37,892 nt of DNA, taken from positions 1 to 37,892 of the forward strand of contig JAJDZN010000130.1 in the NCBI GenBank assembly GCA_022824585.1, read 5' to 3'. Below are positions 1 to 9,723 of the stretch, piece by piece (position 1 is the first letter of the stretch; every line of letters starts with the position of its first letter). Under the pieces are notes generated by a model. It did no database searches, had not been told where the DNA came from, and saw nothing but the letters and a program-made list of their open reading frames with translations. The DNA comes from Bryobacterales bacterium (lineage in GTDB: Bacteria; Acidobacteriota; Terriglobia; Bryobacterales; UBA6623). Made by a program: the position numbers and the translations under genes.

Positions 1-1
1 C

Positions 2-682
2 GGACCGGTCGTTGGAGGGTACCTCGGGGTACTGATGGCGATGCTTTTCCTCGTGGGCATCAAGGTGCTAATCCAAGACGGCCTCGAATACCGCAAGGGA
101 CTGATCGTTGGCGTTGCCTTCTGGATCGGTCTCGGTTTCGAAAGCGAGATGATCTTCCCGGAACAGGCTGCCGCGTTTGCTGGTGGCCTTTTCTCCAACG
201 CGATGACGACAGGTGGGCTGGCAGCCATCTTGATGGCCCTGTTCGTAGAGTTGACAAAATCCCGGCGCAGCAGGCTGGACGCCACGCTCGAACCGTCGGC
301 TCTGCCAAAGATCAGGGAGTTTCTCCGCTCCTTCGCGGCTACCGCGGGATGGGGCGCCGACATGGCGGATCGTCTGGAGGCTATCGGTGAAGAGTGCTTG
401 GAGATTCTTGTCCAACCGGAGGATGACGGGGCGAAAGTCGCGCGTCGTCGCCTACGGCTATTCGCCCACAGGGAAAGTGCCGGAGCAGTCCTAGAACTTG
501 TTGCAGCGCGCGGGGACGACAATATTCAGGACCAGCTGGCCGTGCTCGGAGATATCGGCGATGACGCGTCGGTAGAGCGCGAAATCTCGCTCCGGCTGCT
601 TCGACACCTGGCGTCGTCTGTTCGCCACCAGCAATACCACGACATCGATATCCTGACCGTCCATGTGAAGGTCCCGGCTTGA
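2..682 (+). CDS. NCS2-family nucleobase permease with extra C-terminal cytosolic domain (5' truncated)
   Basis: Only the C-terminal part is in the window; the reading frame is open from base 2. The first ~75 visible residues are the last membrane helices of a xanthine/uracil (NCS2) type permease. They include hydrophobic stretches around IKVLIQDG, GLIVGVAFWIGLGF and the FAGGLFSNAMTTGGL re-entrant-like segment. After the last helix (ending near ALFVELTKSRRSR) comes a soluble region of about 135 residues. It reads like a small histidine-kinase/anti-sigma type ATPase-like fold (for example RLEAIGEECLEILV), which ordinary uracil permeases of about 430-450 residues lack. Family knowledge suggests proton- or sodium-coupled uptake of a purine or pyrimidine base; the substrate cannot be read from this fragment. 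The permease call is fairly secure; the nature of the C-terminal domain is an inference. Confidence 0.7.
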   Translation, partial: GPVVGGYLGVLMAMLFLVGIKVLIQDGLEYRKGLIVGVAFWIGLGFESEMIFPEQAAAFAGGLFSNAMTTGGLAAILMALFVELTKSRRSRLDATLEPSALPKIREFLRSFAATAGWGADMADRLEAIGEECLEILVQPEDDGAKVARRRLRLFAHRESAGAVLELVAARGDDNIQDQLAVLGDIGDDASVEREISLRLLRHLASSVRHQQYHDIDILTVHVKVPA

Positions 683-809
683 GCTGCCGAAAGTTGAAGG
701 GTCGACCGTTCCCGACAGTCTGCGGGTGGTGGATCGCAATGGCTTTGGAGTGCAGACGGGAGGGCGGCGAGCGCCCTCGTCATCATTGCTAGCCTAGGAC
801 TTGAGACCG

Positions 810-3800
810 ATGCAGAAGCTGCTAGCGGCCAACCGCGGCGAGATCGCGACCCGCATCATGCGCGCGGCGACCGAACTCGGACTGCGCACCGCCACCATCT
901 ATTCCAACGAGGATCGTCTCAGCTTGCACCGCTTCAAGGCGGACGAAGCCTATGAGGTAGGTGGCGACAAGGGTCCGGTCGCAGCCTATCTCGACATCGA
1001 GGGAATCGTCTCCCTGGCGAAGGATCGCGGCATTGACGCAATTCATCCTGGGTACGGCTTCCTCTCCGAGAACAGCGACTTCGCCCGGGCCTGCGCCGAG
1101 GCGGGCATCACGTTCGTAGGGCCGCCGCCTGAACTGCTGGACAGGCTGGGGGACAAGACCGAGGCGCGCAAGATCGCGGAGCAAGCGGGCGTGCCGATTA
1201 TTCCCGGCACCGGCTTGGCGCCGGACGACCCGCAAGAGGCGCAACGGGCGGCAGAAGCAATTGGCTATCCGCTCATCGTGAAGGCCTCCTTTGGCGGTGG
1301 CGGGCGCGGAATGCGTGTCGTGGAGGGCCCGGAGGAGCTTGCCGAACGGCTGGAAGAGGCCCGTACCGAGGCCCAGCGGACGTTTGGCGACGGTTCCGTG
1401 TTCCTAGAGAAGTACATTTCTCGGGCGCGGCACATCGAAGTGCAGATCCTCGCCGACACGCACGGATCGGTCGTCCACCTCTGGGAGCGCGATTGCTCTG
1501 TCCAGCGGCGGCATCAAAAGGTGGTCGAACTCGCACCCGCCGCCAATCTGCCCGACGGGCTGCGCGACGAGATTTGCGCGGCGGCGATCCGAGTAGCCGG
1601 GGCGGTGAACTACCGCAACGCAGGCACCGTCGAGTTCTTGGTGGACGCCGATTCAGGGGATTGGTACTTCATCGAGGTCAACCCGCGCGTCCAAGTGGAG
1701 CACACCGTCACCGAGACCATCACGGGGATCGACATCGTGCGCTCGCAGATCCTGATCGCGCAGGGATGCCGTCTGCACGAGAGCCCGCTCAACGTCCCGC
1801 GCCAAGACGAGATCCAGCGGCGCGGTTTCGCCATTCAGTGCCGGATCACGACCGAGGATCCTTCCGACGGGTTCTCGCCCGATTACGGGCGCTTGCAGGC
1901 CTATCGCACCGCTGCCGGCCTGGGAATCCGCTTGGACGGCACGGCCTATCCCGGCGCCGTCCTGAGCCCGTTCTACGACTCGCTGTTGGTCAAGCTCACT
2001 GCGTGGGACTCGACCCTGCCCGGAGCTTGTGCCCGGGCCGACCGGGCGTTGCGGGAGTTCCGGATCCGGGGCGTGAAGACGAACATCCAGTTCCTGCAGA
2101 ACGTCGTCAACCACGCCAGCTTCCAGGCTGGCGAGGTCACCACCGGGTTCTTGGAGGAAACCCCGGAGCTGTTCCGCTTCCGTCCCGCCCGCGACCGCGC
2201 GAATCGCCTGCTCAGCTATATCGGCGACACGATCGTCAACGGCAATCCCACCGTGGCGGGCAAGGAGCGTCCCGAGCGGTTCGAGCCGCCTCCGGAGGTG
2301 CCTGTCGATCCTGGCTTGGAAATCGAGCCCGGCACGCGCCAAAGGCTGGTGGAACTCGGGCCGGAGAAATTCTGCGAGTGGGTTCACGCGCAGAAGCGCC
2401 TGCTGATCACCGACACGACGTTTCGCGATGCGCACCAGTCGTTGCTCGCGACCCGCGTGCGGACGCACGACTTGATGGCAACCGCTCCCGCACTAGCCAA
2501 GCGGCTGCCCGATCTATTCAGCCTGGAGATGTGGGGCGGGGCGACCTTCGATTCGTCGCTGCGATTCCTCTACGAGGATCCTTGGGAGCGGTTGCGCGCG
2601 CTGCGCCAGGCCGTGCCCAACATCTGCTTCCAGATGCTGCTGCGCGCGTCAAACGCAGTGGGCTATACGAGCTACCCCGACAACGTCGTGCGCGAGTTCA
2701 CGATCGAAGCCGCGCGCGAGGGCATTGACGTGTTCCGCATCTTCGACTCTCTGAACGATGTCGGGAACATGCGCGTCGCCATGGACGCCGTGCAGGGTAC
2801 CGGTGCGATCTGCGAGCCGGCGATTTGCTACACCGGCGACATCCTCGATCCTCAGCGGCCCAAGTACAGCCTGAACTACTATCTGGACCTCGCCAAGCAG
2901 CTCAAGGAGATGGGCGCGCACATGCTTGGCATCAAGGATATGGCCGGCCTCTGCCGGCCGTACGCCGCCTACGAGCTCGTCAAGGTGTTGCGCGGCGAGC
3001 TGGGCCTGCCGGTCCACTTCCACACGCACGACTCGAGCGGCCTGAATGCCGCGACCTTGTTGAAGGCGTCCGAGGCGGGAGTCGACGTGGTGGACGCGGC
3101 TGTCGCGGCTCTGTCTGGATCGACGAGCCAGCCGAATCTGAACACCTTGGTCGGGACGCTGAAGGGAACGCCCCGGGACACTGGCCTCGACATGCAGGCG
3201 CTGGGCGACTGCTCGCTGTACTGGGAGACGGTGCGCACGTACTACCTGCCGTTCGACAACGCGCCGAAATCGGGCAGCGCGCGGCTGTATACCCACGAGA
3301 TTCCCGGCGGGCAGTTCACGAACCTGCAACAGCAGGCCGCGGCCATGGGGCTGGCGCAGCGCTGGCGCGATGTGGAGCAGATGTATGCCGACGTCAACCA
3401 GCTGCTTGGCGACATCGTCAAAGTGACTCCTTCCAGCAAGGTCGTCGGCGATCTGGCACTATTCCTGCTGGCCAAGGGGATGACCTGCGACGAAGTCCGC
3501 AGACTGCCTCGAAAGCACAACGTCGGCTTCCCTGACTCCGTGATCGACATGATGCGCGGCTCGCTGGGCGAGCCTCCGGGAGGATGGCCGCCGGACGTCC
3601 GCGAGATCCTGCTGTGTCGCAAGCAGCCGATCGAGGGAAGGGCGGGCGAGAAGCTGCCTGCCGCCGACATCGACGCCGCCACGGCCGAGGCCGGCAGGTT
3701 GCTCGGCCGCAAGGCCAAGAAGACCGATGCGCTGAGCTTGCTGCTCTACCCGGATGTGTTCGCCAAGTTCGCCGAGACCCGGCGCAAGTTTGCAGAGGTA

Positions 3801-4250
3801 GGCGTCCTGCCCACGCCGGTGTTCTTCTACGGCTTGGACTCAGCCGAAGAGTGTGTGTTCGATATCGAGCCGGGCAAGCGGCTCATCGTCAAGTTCCTCA
3901 CTTGTGGCGCGCCACGGCCTGACGGCACGCGCAGGGTGTTCTTCGAACTCAATGGCCAGCCGCGCGAGGTGCGCGTGCGCGACCACTCGCTGCAAGCCGA
4001 CCGCCCGGCGGCGCGCAAGGCAGCCAGCGGCAATCCCGACCATGTGGGGGCACCGACTCCAGGTCTGGTCACGGGGCTGTTCGTAGAGGTCGGCGACGAG
4101 GTCGAGGCCAACTCCAAGCTGCTCACGCTCGAGGCAATGAAGATGCAGAGCACCATCTACTCGCCCACAGCGGGCACGGTCAAGGAGATCGCGGTCACGG
4201 CTGGTAGCCAGGTGCAGTCCAAGGACCTGCTGCTCGTGCTGAGGTCTTGA
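810..4250 (+). CDS. pyc: Pyruvate carboxylase
   Basis: ATP- and biotin-dependent carboxylation of pyruvate to oxaloacetate (anaplerosis/gluconeogenesis), cytosolic. The protein of about 1146 residues has the usual single-chain length and domain order. A biotin carboxylase opens with LLAANRGEIATR and carries the ATP-grasp glycine loop KASFGGGGRGMR. The carboxyltransferase TIM barrel begins at DTTFRDAHQSLLATR, near residue 535. The C-terminal biotinyl domain carries the EAMKMQ motif, with the biotinylated Lys about 36 residues from the end. The ATG at 810 puts the start just before the conserved ANRGE motif. An in-frame TTG at 801 would add three residues; it lies five bases after a TAGCCT box and could be a leaderless start. 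The next gene begins four bases after the stop, so the two are probably co-transcribed. Confidence 0.97.
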   Translation: MQKLLAANRGEIATRIMRAATELGLRTATIYSNEDRLSLHRFKADEAYEVGGDKGPVAAYLDIEGIVSLAKDRGIDAIHPGYGFLSENSDFARACAEAGITFVGPPPELLDRLGDKTEARKIAEQAGVPIIPGTGLAPDDPQEAQRAAEAIGYPLIVKASFGGGGRGMRVVEGPEELAERLEEARTEAQRTFGDGSVFLEKYISRARHIEVQILADTHGSVVHLWERDCSVQRRHQKVVELAPAANLPDGLRDEICAAAIRVAGAVNYRNAGTVEFLVDADSGDWYFIEVNPRVQVEHTVTETITGIDIVRSQILIAQGCRLHESPLNVPRQDEIQRRGFAIQCRITTEDPSDGFSPDYGRLQAYRTAAGLGIRLDGTAYPGAVLSPFYDSLLVKLTAWDSTLPGACARADRALREFRIRGVKTNIQFLQNVVNHASFQAGEVTTGFLEETPELFRFRPARDRANRLLSYIGDTIVNGNPTVAGKERPERFEPPPEVPVDPGLEIEPGTRQRLVELGPEKFCEWVHAQKRLLITDTTFRDAHQSLLATRVRTHDLMATAPALAKRLPDLFSLEMWGGATFDSSLRFLYEDPWERLRALRQAVPNICFQMLLRASNAVGYTSYPDNVVREFTIEAAREGIDVFRIFDSLNDVGNMRVAMDAVQGTGAICEPAICYTGDILDPQRPKYSLNYYLDLAKQLKEMGAHMLGIKDMAGLCRPYAAYELVKVLRGELGLPVHFHTHDSSGLNAATLLKASEAGVDVVDAAVAALSGSTSQPNLNTLVGTLKGTPRDTGLDMQALGDCSLYWETVRTYYLPFDNAPKSGSARLYTHEIPGGQFTNLQQQAAAMGLAQRWRDVEQMYADVNQLLGDIVKVTPSSKVVGDLALFLLAKGMTCDEVRRLPRKHNVGFPDSVIDMMRGSLGEPPGGWPPDVREILLCRKQPIEGRAGEKLPAADIDAATAEAGRLLGRKAKKTDALSLLLYPDVFAKFAETRRKFAEVGVLPTPVFFYGLDSAEECVFDIEPGKRLIVKFLTCGAPRPDGTRRVFFELNGQPREVRVRDHSLQADRPAARKAASGNPDHVGAPTPGLVTGLFVEVGDEVEANSKLLTLEAMKMQSTIYSPTAGTVKEIAVTAGSQVQSKDLLLVLRS

Positions 4251-4254
4251 GCCG

Positions 4255-5181
4255 GTGCAGCGGCGCGACGGGCGCTTCACTCTCGCCGCGTGGCTCTTCC
4301 TCGGCTATTTGGTCGCCGTCATCCTGTTCGGCGCATGGGTGCGGATCAGCCACTCCGGCGACGGCTGCGGCAGCAACTGGCCCACGTGTCACGGTGAGGT
4401 CGTCCCGACCGACCCCACTGCCGCCACGCTGATCGAATTCACGCACCGCGTCACGAGTGGGTTGTGCGGTGTCTTCGGACTCGCCTTGCTGGCCTGGGCC
4501 TGGGCGCGCTTCCGCTGGGGCCCGGTTACCCGGGCTGTCGCGTTGACGCTGTTGTTCGTTGTCTTCGAGGGCGCGATCGGCGCGGGTTTGGTGCTGGCAG
4601 AGCTCGTCGCGGACGACGACTCGGCCGCCCGAGCGGTTGTCATTGCTCTCCATCTGACCAACACGCTGGCATTGACCGCGTTCGCGTCACTCGCCGCATG
4701 GCGCACGGGGCAGGATTGGCAGCCATCGTTCATGGGCCGGCGGAGGCTCGCGTTTGCGGCGGCGCTGGTCCTGGTGGTTCTGGCGGCTATGAGCGGAGCT
4801 GTCACGGCACTTGGAGACACGCTGTTCCCGCGCGAGGTGACGGTGGGAGAGGGGTTGCTGGCAGAGATCCGCGATGACCTGTCAGCCAGCAACCACTTTC
4901 TCGTGCGGCTGCGGGTGCTGCATCCGGTCGTCGCGGTCATCGCGGCGGCGTACTTGATCTGGCTGCTGAACGGTGAATCTGAGACGAATCTCTGGGCCCG
5001 CGCCGCTATGTATCTGGTTGCAGCTGAGGTGGCGGTGGGGTTCTTCAACATCGGCCTGTCCGCGCCCGGGTGGTTGCAGATCGTGCACCTGCTGGCTGCG
5101 CAGGCCTTGTGGGTCGCGCTGATCTTGGTCTGTGCGTCGCTCGATCTTCGGTCGCGCCGCCCACCGCTTGTGCCTTCCTAA
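4255..5181 (+). CDS. ctaA: Heme A synthase (COX15/CtaA family)
   Basis: Integral membrane enzyme that oxidises the C8 methyl of heme O to give heme A for cytochrome oxidase. At 308 residues it matches the family length and shows eight hydrophobic segments in two halves. In the first half a loop after helix 1 holds a Cys pair, C38 and C45, in GDGCGSNWPTCHGE. This is followed by E61 and H64 in IEFTHRV and by His in ALHLTNT. The second half has matching His residues in the HFLVRLRVLHPV and IVHLLAAQ stretches, as expected for heme ligands. The start is GTG, with a GAGG ten bases upstream inside the end of pyc. No oxidase subunits or heme O synthase lie in the window. The pairing with pyc looks like operon packing and not pathway logic. 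Confidence 0.9.
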   Translation: MQRRDGRFTLAAWLFLGYLVAVILFGAWVRISHSGDGCGSNWPTCHGEVVPTDPTAATLIEFTHRVTSGLCGVFGLALLAWAWARFRWGPVTRAVALTLLFVVFEGAIGAGLVLAELVADDDSAARAVVIALHLTNTLALTAFASLAAWRTGQDWQPSFMGRRRLAFAAALVLVVLAAMSGAVTALGDTLFPREVTVGEGLLAEIRDDLSASNHFLVRLRVLHPVVAVIAAAYLIWLLNGESETNLWARAAMYLVAAEVAVGFFNIGLSAPGWLQIVHLLAAQALWVALILVCASLDLRSRRPPLVPS

Positions 5182-5445
5182 CGCAGCTGTCGACCGGTCA
5201 ACTCGCGACCGCTCTCGCGGACGAGACTCGCGCCGGCGAGATCGTCGAAGCACTGTACTGCCACTCTCGTCGTGGGGCCGGTGCGCGAGCTGCCAGCTGA
5301 TCGTCGAATCCCGCAGTTCGTCCCGCAGCGGTCGCCTTATCGCGCTCCGGGTAATGTCGTTCATCCCCGCCGCACCGCTCTCCGGCGCAGAATCGTCGCG
5401 AAGATCCAAGGCCAGTGATCGGCCGTCGCTACACTGGTTCGTGGG

Positions 5446-8268
5446 ATGCGCAAGCTGGTTTGTCTTCTATTCGCTCTGGCCATTTGGAGCTGCCAAGTGT
5501 CCGAGCCCATTCTGGAGGGGCCGTACCAAGTACCGCCCGGATTCGTGGTCGAGACGCTGGCCGACGACGCCCAGATAGGCTCCCTGATCCAAGTCACGTT
5601 CGATGCCCAGGGACTGCCTGTCGTCTCCAAGGAGCGCAGCCATCCGGTGCGGCTGCTGGACAACGACGGTGACGGCACGCTCGAGACGCAGCAGGTCATC
5701 AGCGATCAGGTCGAGAACTGCCAGGGTATTTGGTTCGATGGCCCCACGCTCTACGCCAACTGCACAAACCCTGAGGATGGCGAAGCCTACCTGTTCCGGC
5801 TGCCGGACACTGACGGCGATGGCGTCGCGGACTCGCGGGAAATCCTCGTGGGGTACACCGGCCGGATCGGCGAGCACGGCCCTCACGACATCCGGCGGGC
5901 TCCGGACGGATCGATTTCCGTCCTGCTGGGCAACCATACCTTCGTGCCCGCGGATCGCATCGCTGCTGACTCGCCGTTGCGAGGCTACAAGGAGTCGCAG
6001 CTTCTCAACCGCTACATGGACTCTCGCGGGCACGCCGCCGGCCGCATGGCCCCCGGGGGCGCGCTGTTCCGGATCGAAGACGACGGCGAGTCGTACTCGC
6101 TGCAATTCGGCGGATTCCGCAACCCCTACAATCACGCCTACAATTTCGCCGGCGAGACCTTCACGTTCGACTCCGACATGGAGTGGGACATCAACCTACC
6201 CTGGTATCGCGAAGTCCGATCCGTGCACGGCATCCCAGCGGCAGACTATGGCTGGCGCACTGGGTCCGGCAAGTTCCCGCCCTATTACCTCGATTCGTTG
6301 CCGCCCGTTGACGACTTGGGACGCGGCTCGCCGGTCGGCGTAGAGTTCTACCACAGCCACGCCTACCCGCCTGAGTACTTCGATGCCTTCCTGCAGGGCG
6401 ACTGGTCACGGGGCCGGGTCGTGCTGTCCAAGTTCAAGCGCAGCGGCGCGACGTATGAACTGGCTGAGCCGGCGACGGACTTCATCTATGGCGAGCCTCT
6501 GAACGTAACCGACGTGGCTGTCGGTCCGGACGGCCTAGTCTATTTCACCATGGGCGGACGGATGACCCAGGGCGGCTTCTTCCGTGTGGCATACAAGGGG
6601 CACCGTGCCAACGATGGCTACCGACCCGCTTCGGGGATCTTGTCCGTAGTTCGCCAGCCGCAGCCTCTGTCGTCCTTCAGCCACGCGTATTTCCAGCAGC
6701 AGAAGAACGCGATGGGCGACGCATGGGCCGCAGCCCTGCAAGCGTTGGTGCGAGATGATACCGCTACGGATCGCGACCGGGCGCAAGCGCTGCATCTATT
6801 GCAGCGCTACGGGCCCAAACCGGATGCTCTGCTGATTCGGAGCGCGTTCGAGACCGAACACCCGTCGCTACGAGCCGCTGCCATGTACGTGGTCGGCCAG
6901 CACGGCAGCGACCGCGCCAAGACCCTCGCGGCGGAAGGTCTGGCGGACGGCGACGCTCTCGTGCGCCGGCGGGCAGTCGAGGCCCTGCTGCGCATGGGTG
7001 ACCCGGCCTTTGCCGATGCCTCGCTCCTCTATTCCCTTGTCAGCGATACGGACCGTTTCGTGCGCTGGTCCGGGCGCGTGGCGACCGAGGCCACGCCACG
7101 CGACTCTTGGAAGGACTTCGTTGTGGAGGAATCCAACCCGACAGCCGCCGCCAGCGGCATGCTGGCGCTGGTGCGCACCGCTCAGAACCAGATCGAGTTG
7201 GAAGCGGTGTTCGAGAAGACCCTGTCGATGCTCAAGTCCGATGCATTGGACGCTGAAGCGGAGCTTGGGCTGCTGAGAGTGTTTCACCTGGCTTGCCTTG
7301 AGATCGACGGCGGCTGCCGCAAGAGTCTGCGTGACCAGATCTACGACATCGTCTCTGGGCGCTTTCCCGCGGCCGACGAGGCCTTGAACCGGGAATACGC
7401 CCGCACGATGGCCTACGCCAGCCGACCCGAGGCGATTGGCCCCATCTTGGCCCAGATTCCGGTCGGCAATGACAACCAGCAGTTGCAGATTCACTACGTC
7501 TACTGTCTCCGAGAGATCAAGAGCGGATGGTCGCCGGAGCAAAAGCAAGCGCTCCTGGCGTGGTTTCGAAAGGCGAAGGACTGGCGCGGCGGGGCCAGCT
7601 TTCCGGGCTTCATCAACCGGCTCTTCGAGTCATCGCTGGAGTTCTTTGACGCGCAGGAGCGCCAAGCGGCATACGCTGCCATTCCCGAGTACGCCCCGGT
7701 CGACGACGAGGCCCTGCTGGCCAGCCTGCGCAGGCGAGATGGCCATGTCCAGCCCAACGTGTTTGCGCGCAAGTCTGGCACCAACCTGTACAGCGAGCAG
7801 GAAATCTTCGAGTACATGATGTACGACCCGATGACCACGCTGGCAACCCGGGAGCAAGGCGTGGAAGTGTACGAGGAGGCGTGTGCGAAGTGCCACCGCC
7901 TGGGCGAGCTCGGCGAGGACTACGGTCCCGACCTGACCACGATTGCCAACCGCTTTTCGCGGCGCGACATGCTCGAGGCCGTGCTGTGGCCTTCGCGGGA
8001 AATCTCGGACCAATACGGTTCTTGGCGCATCGAGACCAAGGACGATGTCTATTCGGCGCTGATCTTGGAAGAGGACGAGGCCAGCGTCACGATCCTGATC
8101 CCGGACCTGGAAAGGCCGGTCTCGATTCAGCGCGAAGACATCGTCGACCTGCGCGAGTCGGACGTTTCGATCATGCCGGAGGGTCTGCTGGACGAGTTCC
8201 AGATGCGGCAAACGGCGGGGCTGTTCCGGCTGCTCCAAGAAACCGCGTCGGACGAGAGCGGCGACTGA
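5446..8268 (+). CDS. PVC-type heme-binding CxxCH lipoprotein (membrane-bound dehydrogenase-like)
   Basis: The 940-residue exported protein starts with a short signal peptide and a lipobox-like end (AIWSC, Cys16), so it is probably an outer-surface or periplasmic lipoprotein. Residues ~25-400 resemble the NHL/glucose-dehydrogenase-type beta-propeller of the membrane-bound dehydrogenase domain, with phrases such as GPHDIRRAPDG and YNHAYNFAGETFTFDSDMEW. Residues ~420-560 contain HEAT-like helical repeats (ALHLLQRYG, AAMYVVGQHG, RRRAVEALLRMGD). A c-type heme site, C813-A-K-C816-H817, follows. The C-terminal stretch with YGPDLTTIANRFSRRDMLEAVLWPSREI is the hallmark of the PVC-type heme-binding family. 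Such proteins are abundant in Planctomycetes, Verrucomicrobia and Acidobacteria and are thought to act in periplasmic oxidation of carbohydrates; the substrate here is unknown. A TACACT box 10 bases before the ATG may be its -10. Confidence 0.85.
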   Translation: MRKLVCLLFALAIWSCQVSEPILEGPYQVPPGFVVETLADDAQIGSLIQVTFDAQGLPVVSKERSHPVRLLDNDGDGTLETQQVISDQVENCQGIWFDGPTLYANCTNPEDGEAYLFRLPDTDGDGVADSREILVGYTGRIGEHGPHDIRRAPDGSISVLLGNHTFVPADRIAADSPLRGYKESQLLNRYMDSRGHAAGRMAPGGALFRIEDDGESYSLQFGGFRNPYNHAYNFAGETFTFDSDMEWDINLPWYREVRSVHGIPAADYGWRTGSGKFPPYYLDSLPPVDDLGRGSPVGVEFYHSHAYPPEYFDAFLQGDWSRGRVVLSKFKRSGATYELAEPATDFIYGEPLNVTDVAVGPDGLVYFTMGGRMTQGGFFRVAYKGHRANDGYRPASGILSVVRQPQPLSSFSHAYFQQQKNAMGDAWAAALQALVRDDTATDRDRAQALHLLQRYGPKPDALLIRSAFETEHPSLRAAAMYVVGQHGSDRAKTLAAEGLADGDALVRRRAVEALLRMGDPAFADASLLYSLVSDTDRFVRWSGRVATEATPRDSWKDFVVEESNPTAAASGMLALVRTAQNQIELEAVFEKTLSMLKSDALDAEAELGLLRVFHLACLEIDGGCRKSLRDQIYDIVSGRFPAADEALNREYARTMAYASRPEAIGPILAQIPVGNDNQQLQIHYVYCLREIKSGWSPEQKQALLAWFRKAKDWRGGASFPGFINRLFESSLEFFDAQERQAAYAAIPEYAPVDDEALLASLRRRDGHVQPNVFARKSGTNLYSEQEIFEYMMYDPMTTLATREQGVEVYEEACAKCHRLGELGEDYGPDLTTIANRFSRRDMLEAVLWPSREISDQYGSWRIETKDDVYSALILEEDEASVTILIPDLERPVSIQREDIVDLRESDVSIMPEGLLDEFQMRQTAGLFRLLQETASDESGD

Positions 8269-8274
8269 TCGGCC

Positions 8275-8317
8275 CCGGTCCGCGGCCAGTGCCGGTCCGC
8301 GGAGGCCGCTTCGCGGC
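8275..8317. repeat. Direct repeat and small hairpin between convergent genes
   Basis: The 80-base gap between two convergent genes holds an 11-base direct repeat, CCGGTCCGCGG, at 8275-8285 and 8292-8302. It is followed by a GC hairpin, GCCGC at 8305-8309 with GCGGC at 8313-8317 around a TTC loop. There is no T-run, so it is only a possible bidirectional transcription stop. Confidence 0.35.
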
Positions 8318-8348
8318 GTCTGCCTGCCGGACGCTAGCAGTCGGCTAG

Positions 8349-9674
8349 CTACGGCTTGCCGATGCAGTATAGGTACTCGGCAGTGCGGATGAAGATTTGA
8401 TTCCCCGCTGCCGCAGGTGACGCTAGGGTGTAGTCGTCGAGGCGATTCACGGCCAAGATTTCGAACTCGTCCCCGGCCTTGAGGACGGTGGTTGTCCCTT
8501 CCTCGCTGATGGCGTAGATCTTGCCGTCCGCCAGCAGGGGCGACGCCGAGTAGGTGCCCGGTTCGATTCGGGTGCGATCCCAGATCGTGCTTCCGTCACT
8601 CACCCTGAGGTTGAGAGAAATGCCCCTGTCGTCGATGATGTAGAGCCGCTCTCCATCGCTTGTCGGCGTCGGCACGTCCGGACCGTAGTCTGTCGACCAG
8701 AGCTTCTTGGACTCGGTCACGTCGCCGCTCCCGTCGGTGCGAAACGCGATGAACGGCCTCCTCCGCGAGGGAACCAGCACGATGTCGCCGACAACGAGCG
8801 ACGAAGCTATGGTGCGATAGTTCCGAGCGTTGCTCGGATTCAGTCCGCCGCCCCGCCAGATCTCGCTGCCGGTCTCCAGGTCGTGCCCGGTGACGTAGCC
8901 CGCGCCCGAAACGATCAGGATGAGCTTCTCGCCCACCTTGGCCAAGGTTGCTGTCGAATACGAATCGGGCGTCTCGTGCAGGCCATCGGTCGGCCGGTCC
9001 ACCTTCCAGAGAGTTTCTCCGGACTTGGCGTCGATCGCCAATACATACGACGGATCGTCCGTGCACATGCCCTGCAAGTTCTGCAGGTACAGCACGCCTT
9101 CGTGGAGCAGGGGAGACGACGCGTAGCCGAATTGGACACCAAACTCGCCGTAGTCGGCCTGCAAGTCGCGTATCCAGACCTGGCGGCCCGCAAAGTCGAA
9201 GCAGCGCACTTCGCCGTTGCCGTTGGCCACCCACACATGCTCGCCATCCGTAACAGGCGATGGCGAGGCCATGTTCTGCTTGTTGCCGATGCGGTTTCCG
9301 CGACCAAGGGACTGCTGCCAGCGGACCTTGCCGGTCTGGCGGTTTACGGCGATCAGGTAGAGCCGATCCAAATCCGCGTCGCCGCCCTCGAAGAGGCGCG
9401 AGTTGGGCCGGTTCAGGCTAGAGCCTTTCTCCGCGGATGTCACGAAAACGGTATCGCCCCAAATGATCGGCGTCGCGGCCGCCCAACTTGGCAGCTTGGT
9501 GCGCCAAGCGACGTTCTCGGAGGTGCTCCAGCGAATGGGCAGTTCTGTGGAAGTGCTCGTCCCGTTGAGATTCGGACCGCGCCATTGTGGCCAGTTGTCG
9601 TTGGCGACAGCCAGCCCGGCGATGGCCACGAGACCTATTAGCAGCCGTTGCATGCCAAACATGGTATCAAGCAT
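8349..9674 (-). CDS. Exported PQQ-like beta-propeller protein (BamB-like)
   Basis: Secreted propeller protein of 441 residues. A signal peptide (hydrophobic core RLLIGLVAIAGLAVA, predicted cut before NDNWPQWRGP) precedes the first blade. NWPQWRGPNLNGTS is the typical opening of PQQ-binding-like propellers in Acidobacteria and Planctomycetes. Repeated blade phrases include AINRQ-type AVNRQTGKVRWQQ, AIDAKSGETLWKV and HDLETGSEIWRGG; each pairs a strand with a Trp-docking motif. The fold is clear; the role (BamB-like scaffold or alcohol/sugar dehydrogenase-like) is not, and no quinoprotein active-site residues were identified. The start at 9674 was chosen because a GGAG lies eight bases upstream and the signal peptide is then complete; an ATG at 9653 is an alternative. 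It is divergent from the next gene, with 49 bases between starts. Confidence 0.8.
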   Translation of the reverse strand: MLDTMFGMQRLLIGLVAIAGLAVANDNWPQWRGPNLNGTSTSTELPIRWSTSENVAWRTKLPSWAAATPIIWGDTVFVTSAEKGSSLNRPNSRLFEGGDADLDRLYLIAVNRQTGKVRWQQSLGRGNRIGNKQNMASPSPVTDGEHVWVANGNGEVRCFDFAGRQVWIRDLQADYGEFGVQFGYASSPLLHEGVLYLQNLQGMCTDDPSYVLAIDAKSGETLWKVDRPTDGLHETPDSYSTATLAKVGEKLILIVSGAGYVTGHDLETGSEIWRGGGLNPSNARNYRTIASSLVVGDIVLVPSRRRPFIAFRTDGSGDVTESKKLWSTDYGPDVPTPTSDGERLYIIDDRGISLNLRVSDGSTIWDRTRIEPGTYSASPLLADGKIYAISEEGTTTVLKAGDEFEILAVNRLDDYTLASPAAAGNQIFIRTAEYLYCIGKP

Positions 9675-9723
9675 GTAGCCCGCTCCGGCTCTTGGCCAAC
9701 GATGCCCTTCTGACGGCGCTAGA

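Noticed and set aside
1493..2728. 411-codon open frame on the + strand inside pyc
   Set aside because: Out-of-frame shadow of pyruvate carboxylase; Arg/Gly/Pro-rich text without family resemblance, whereas the main frame shows every expected domain.
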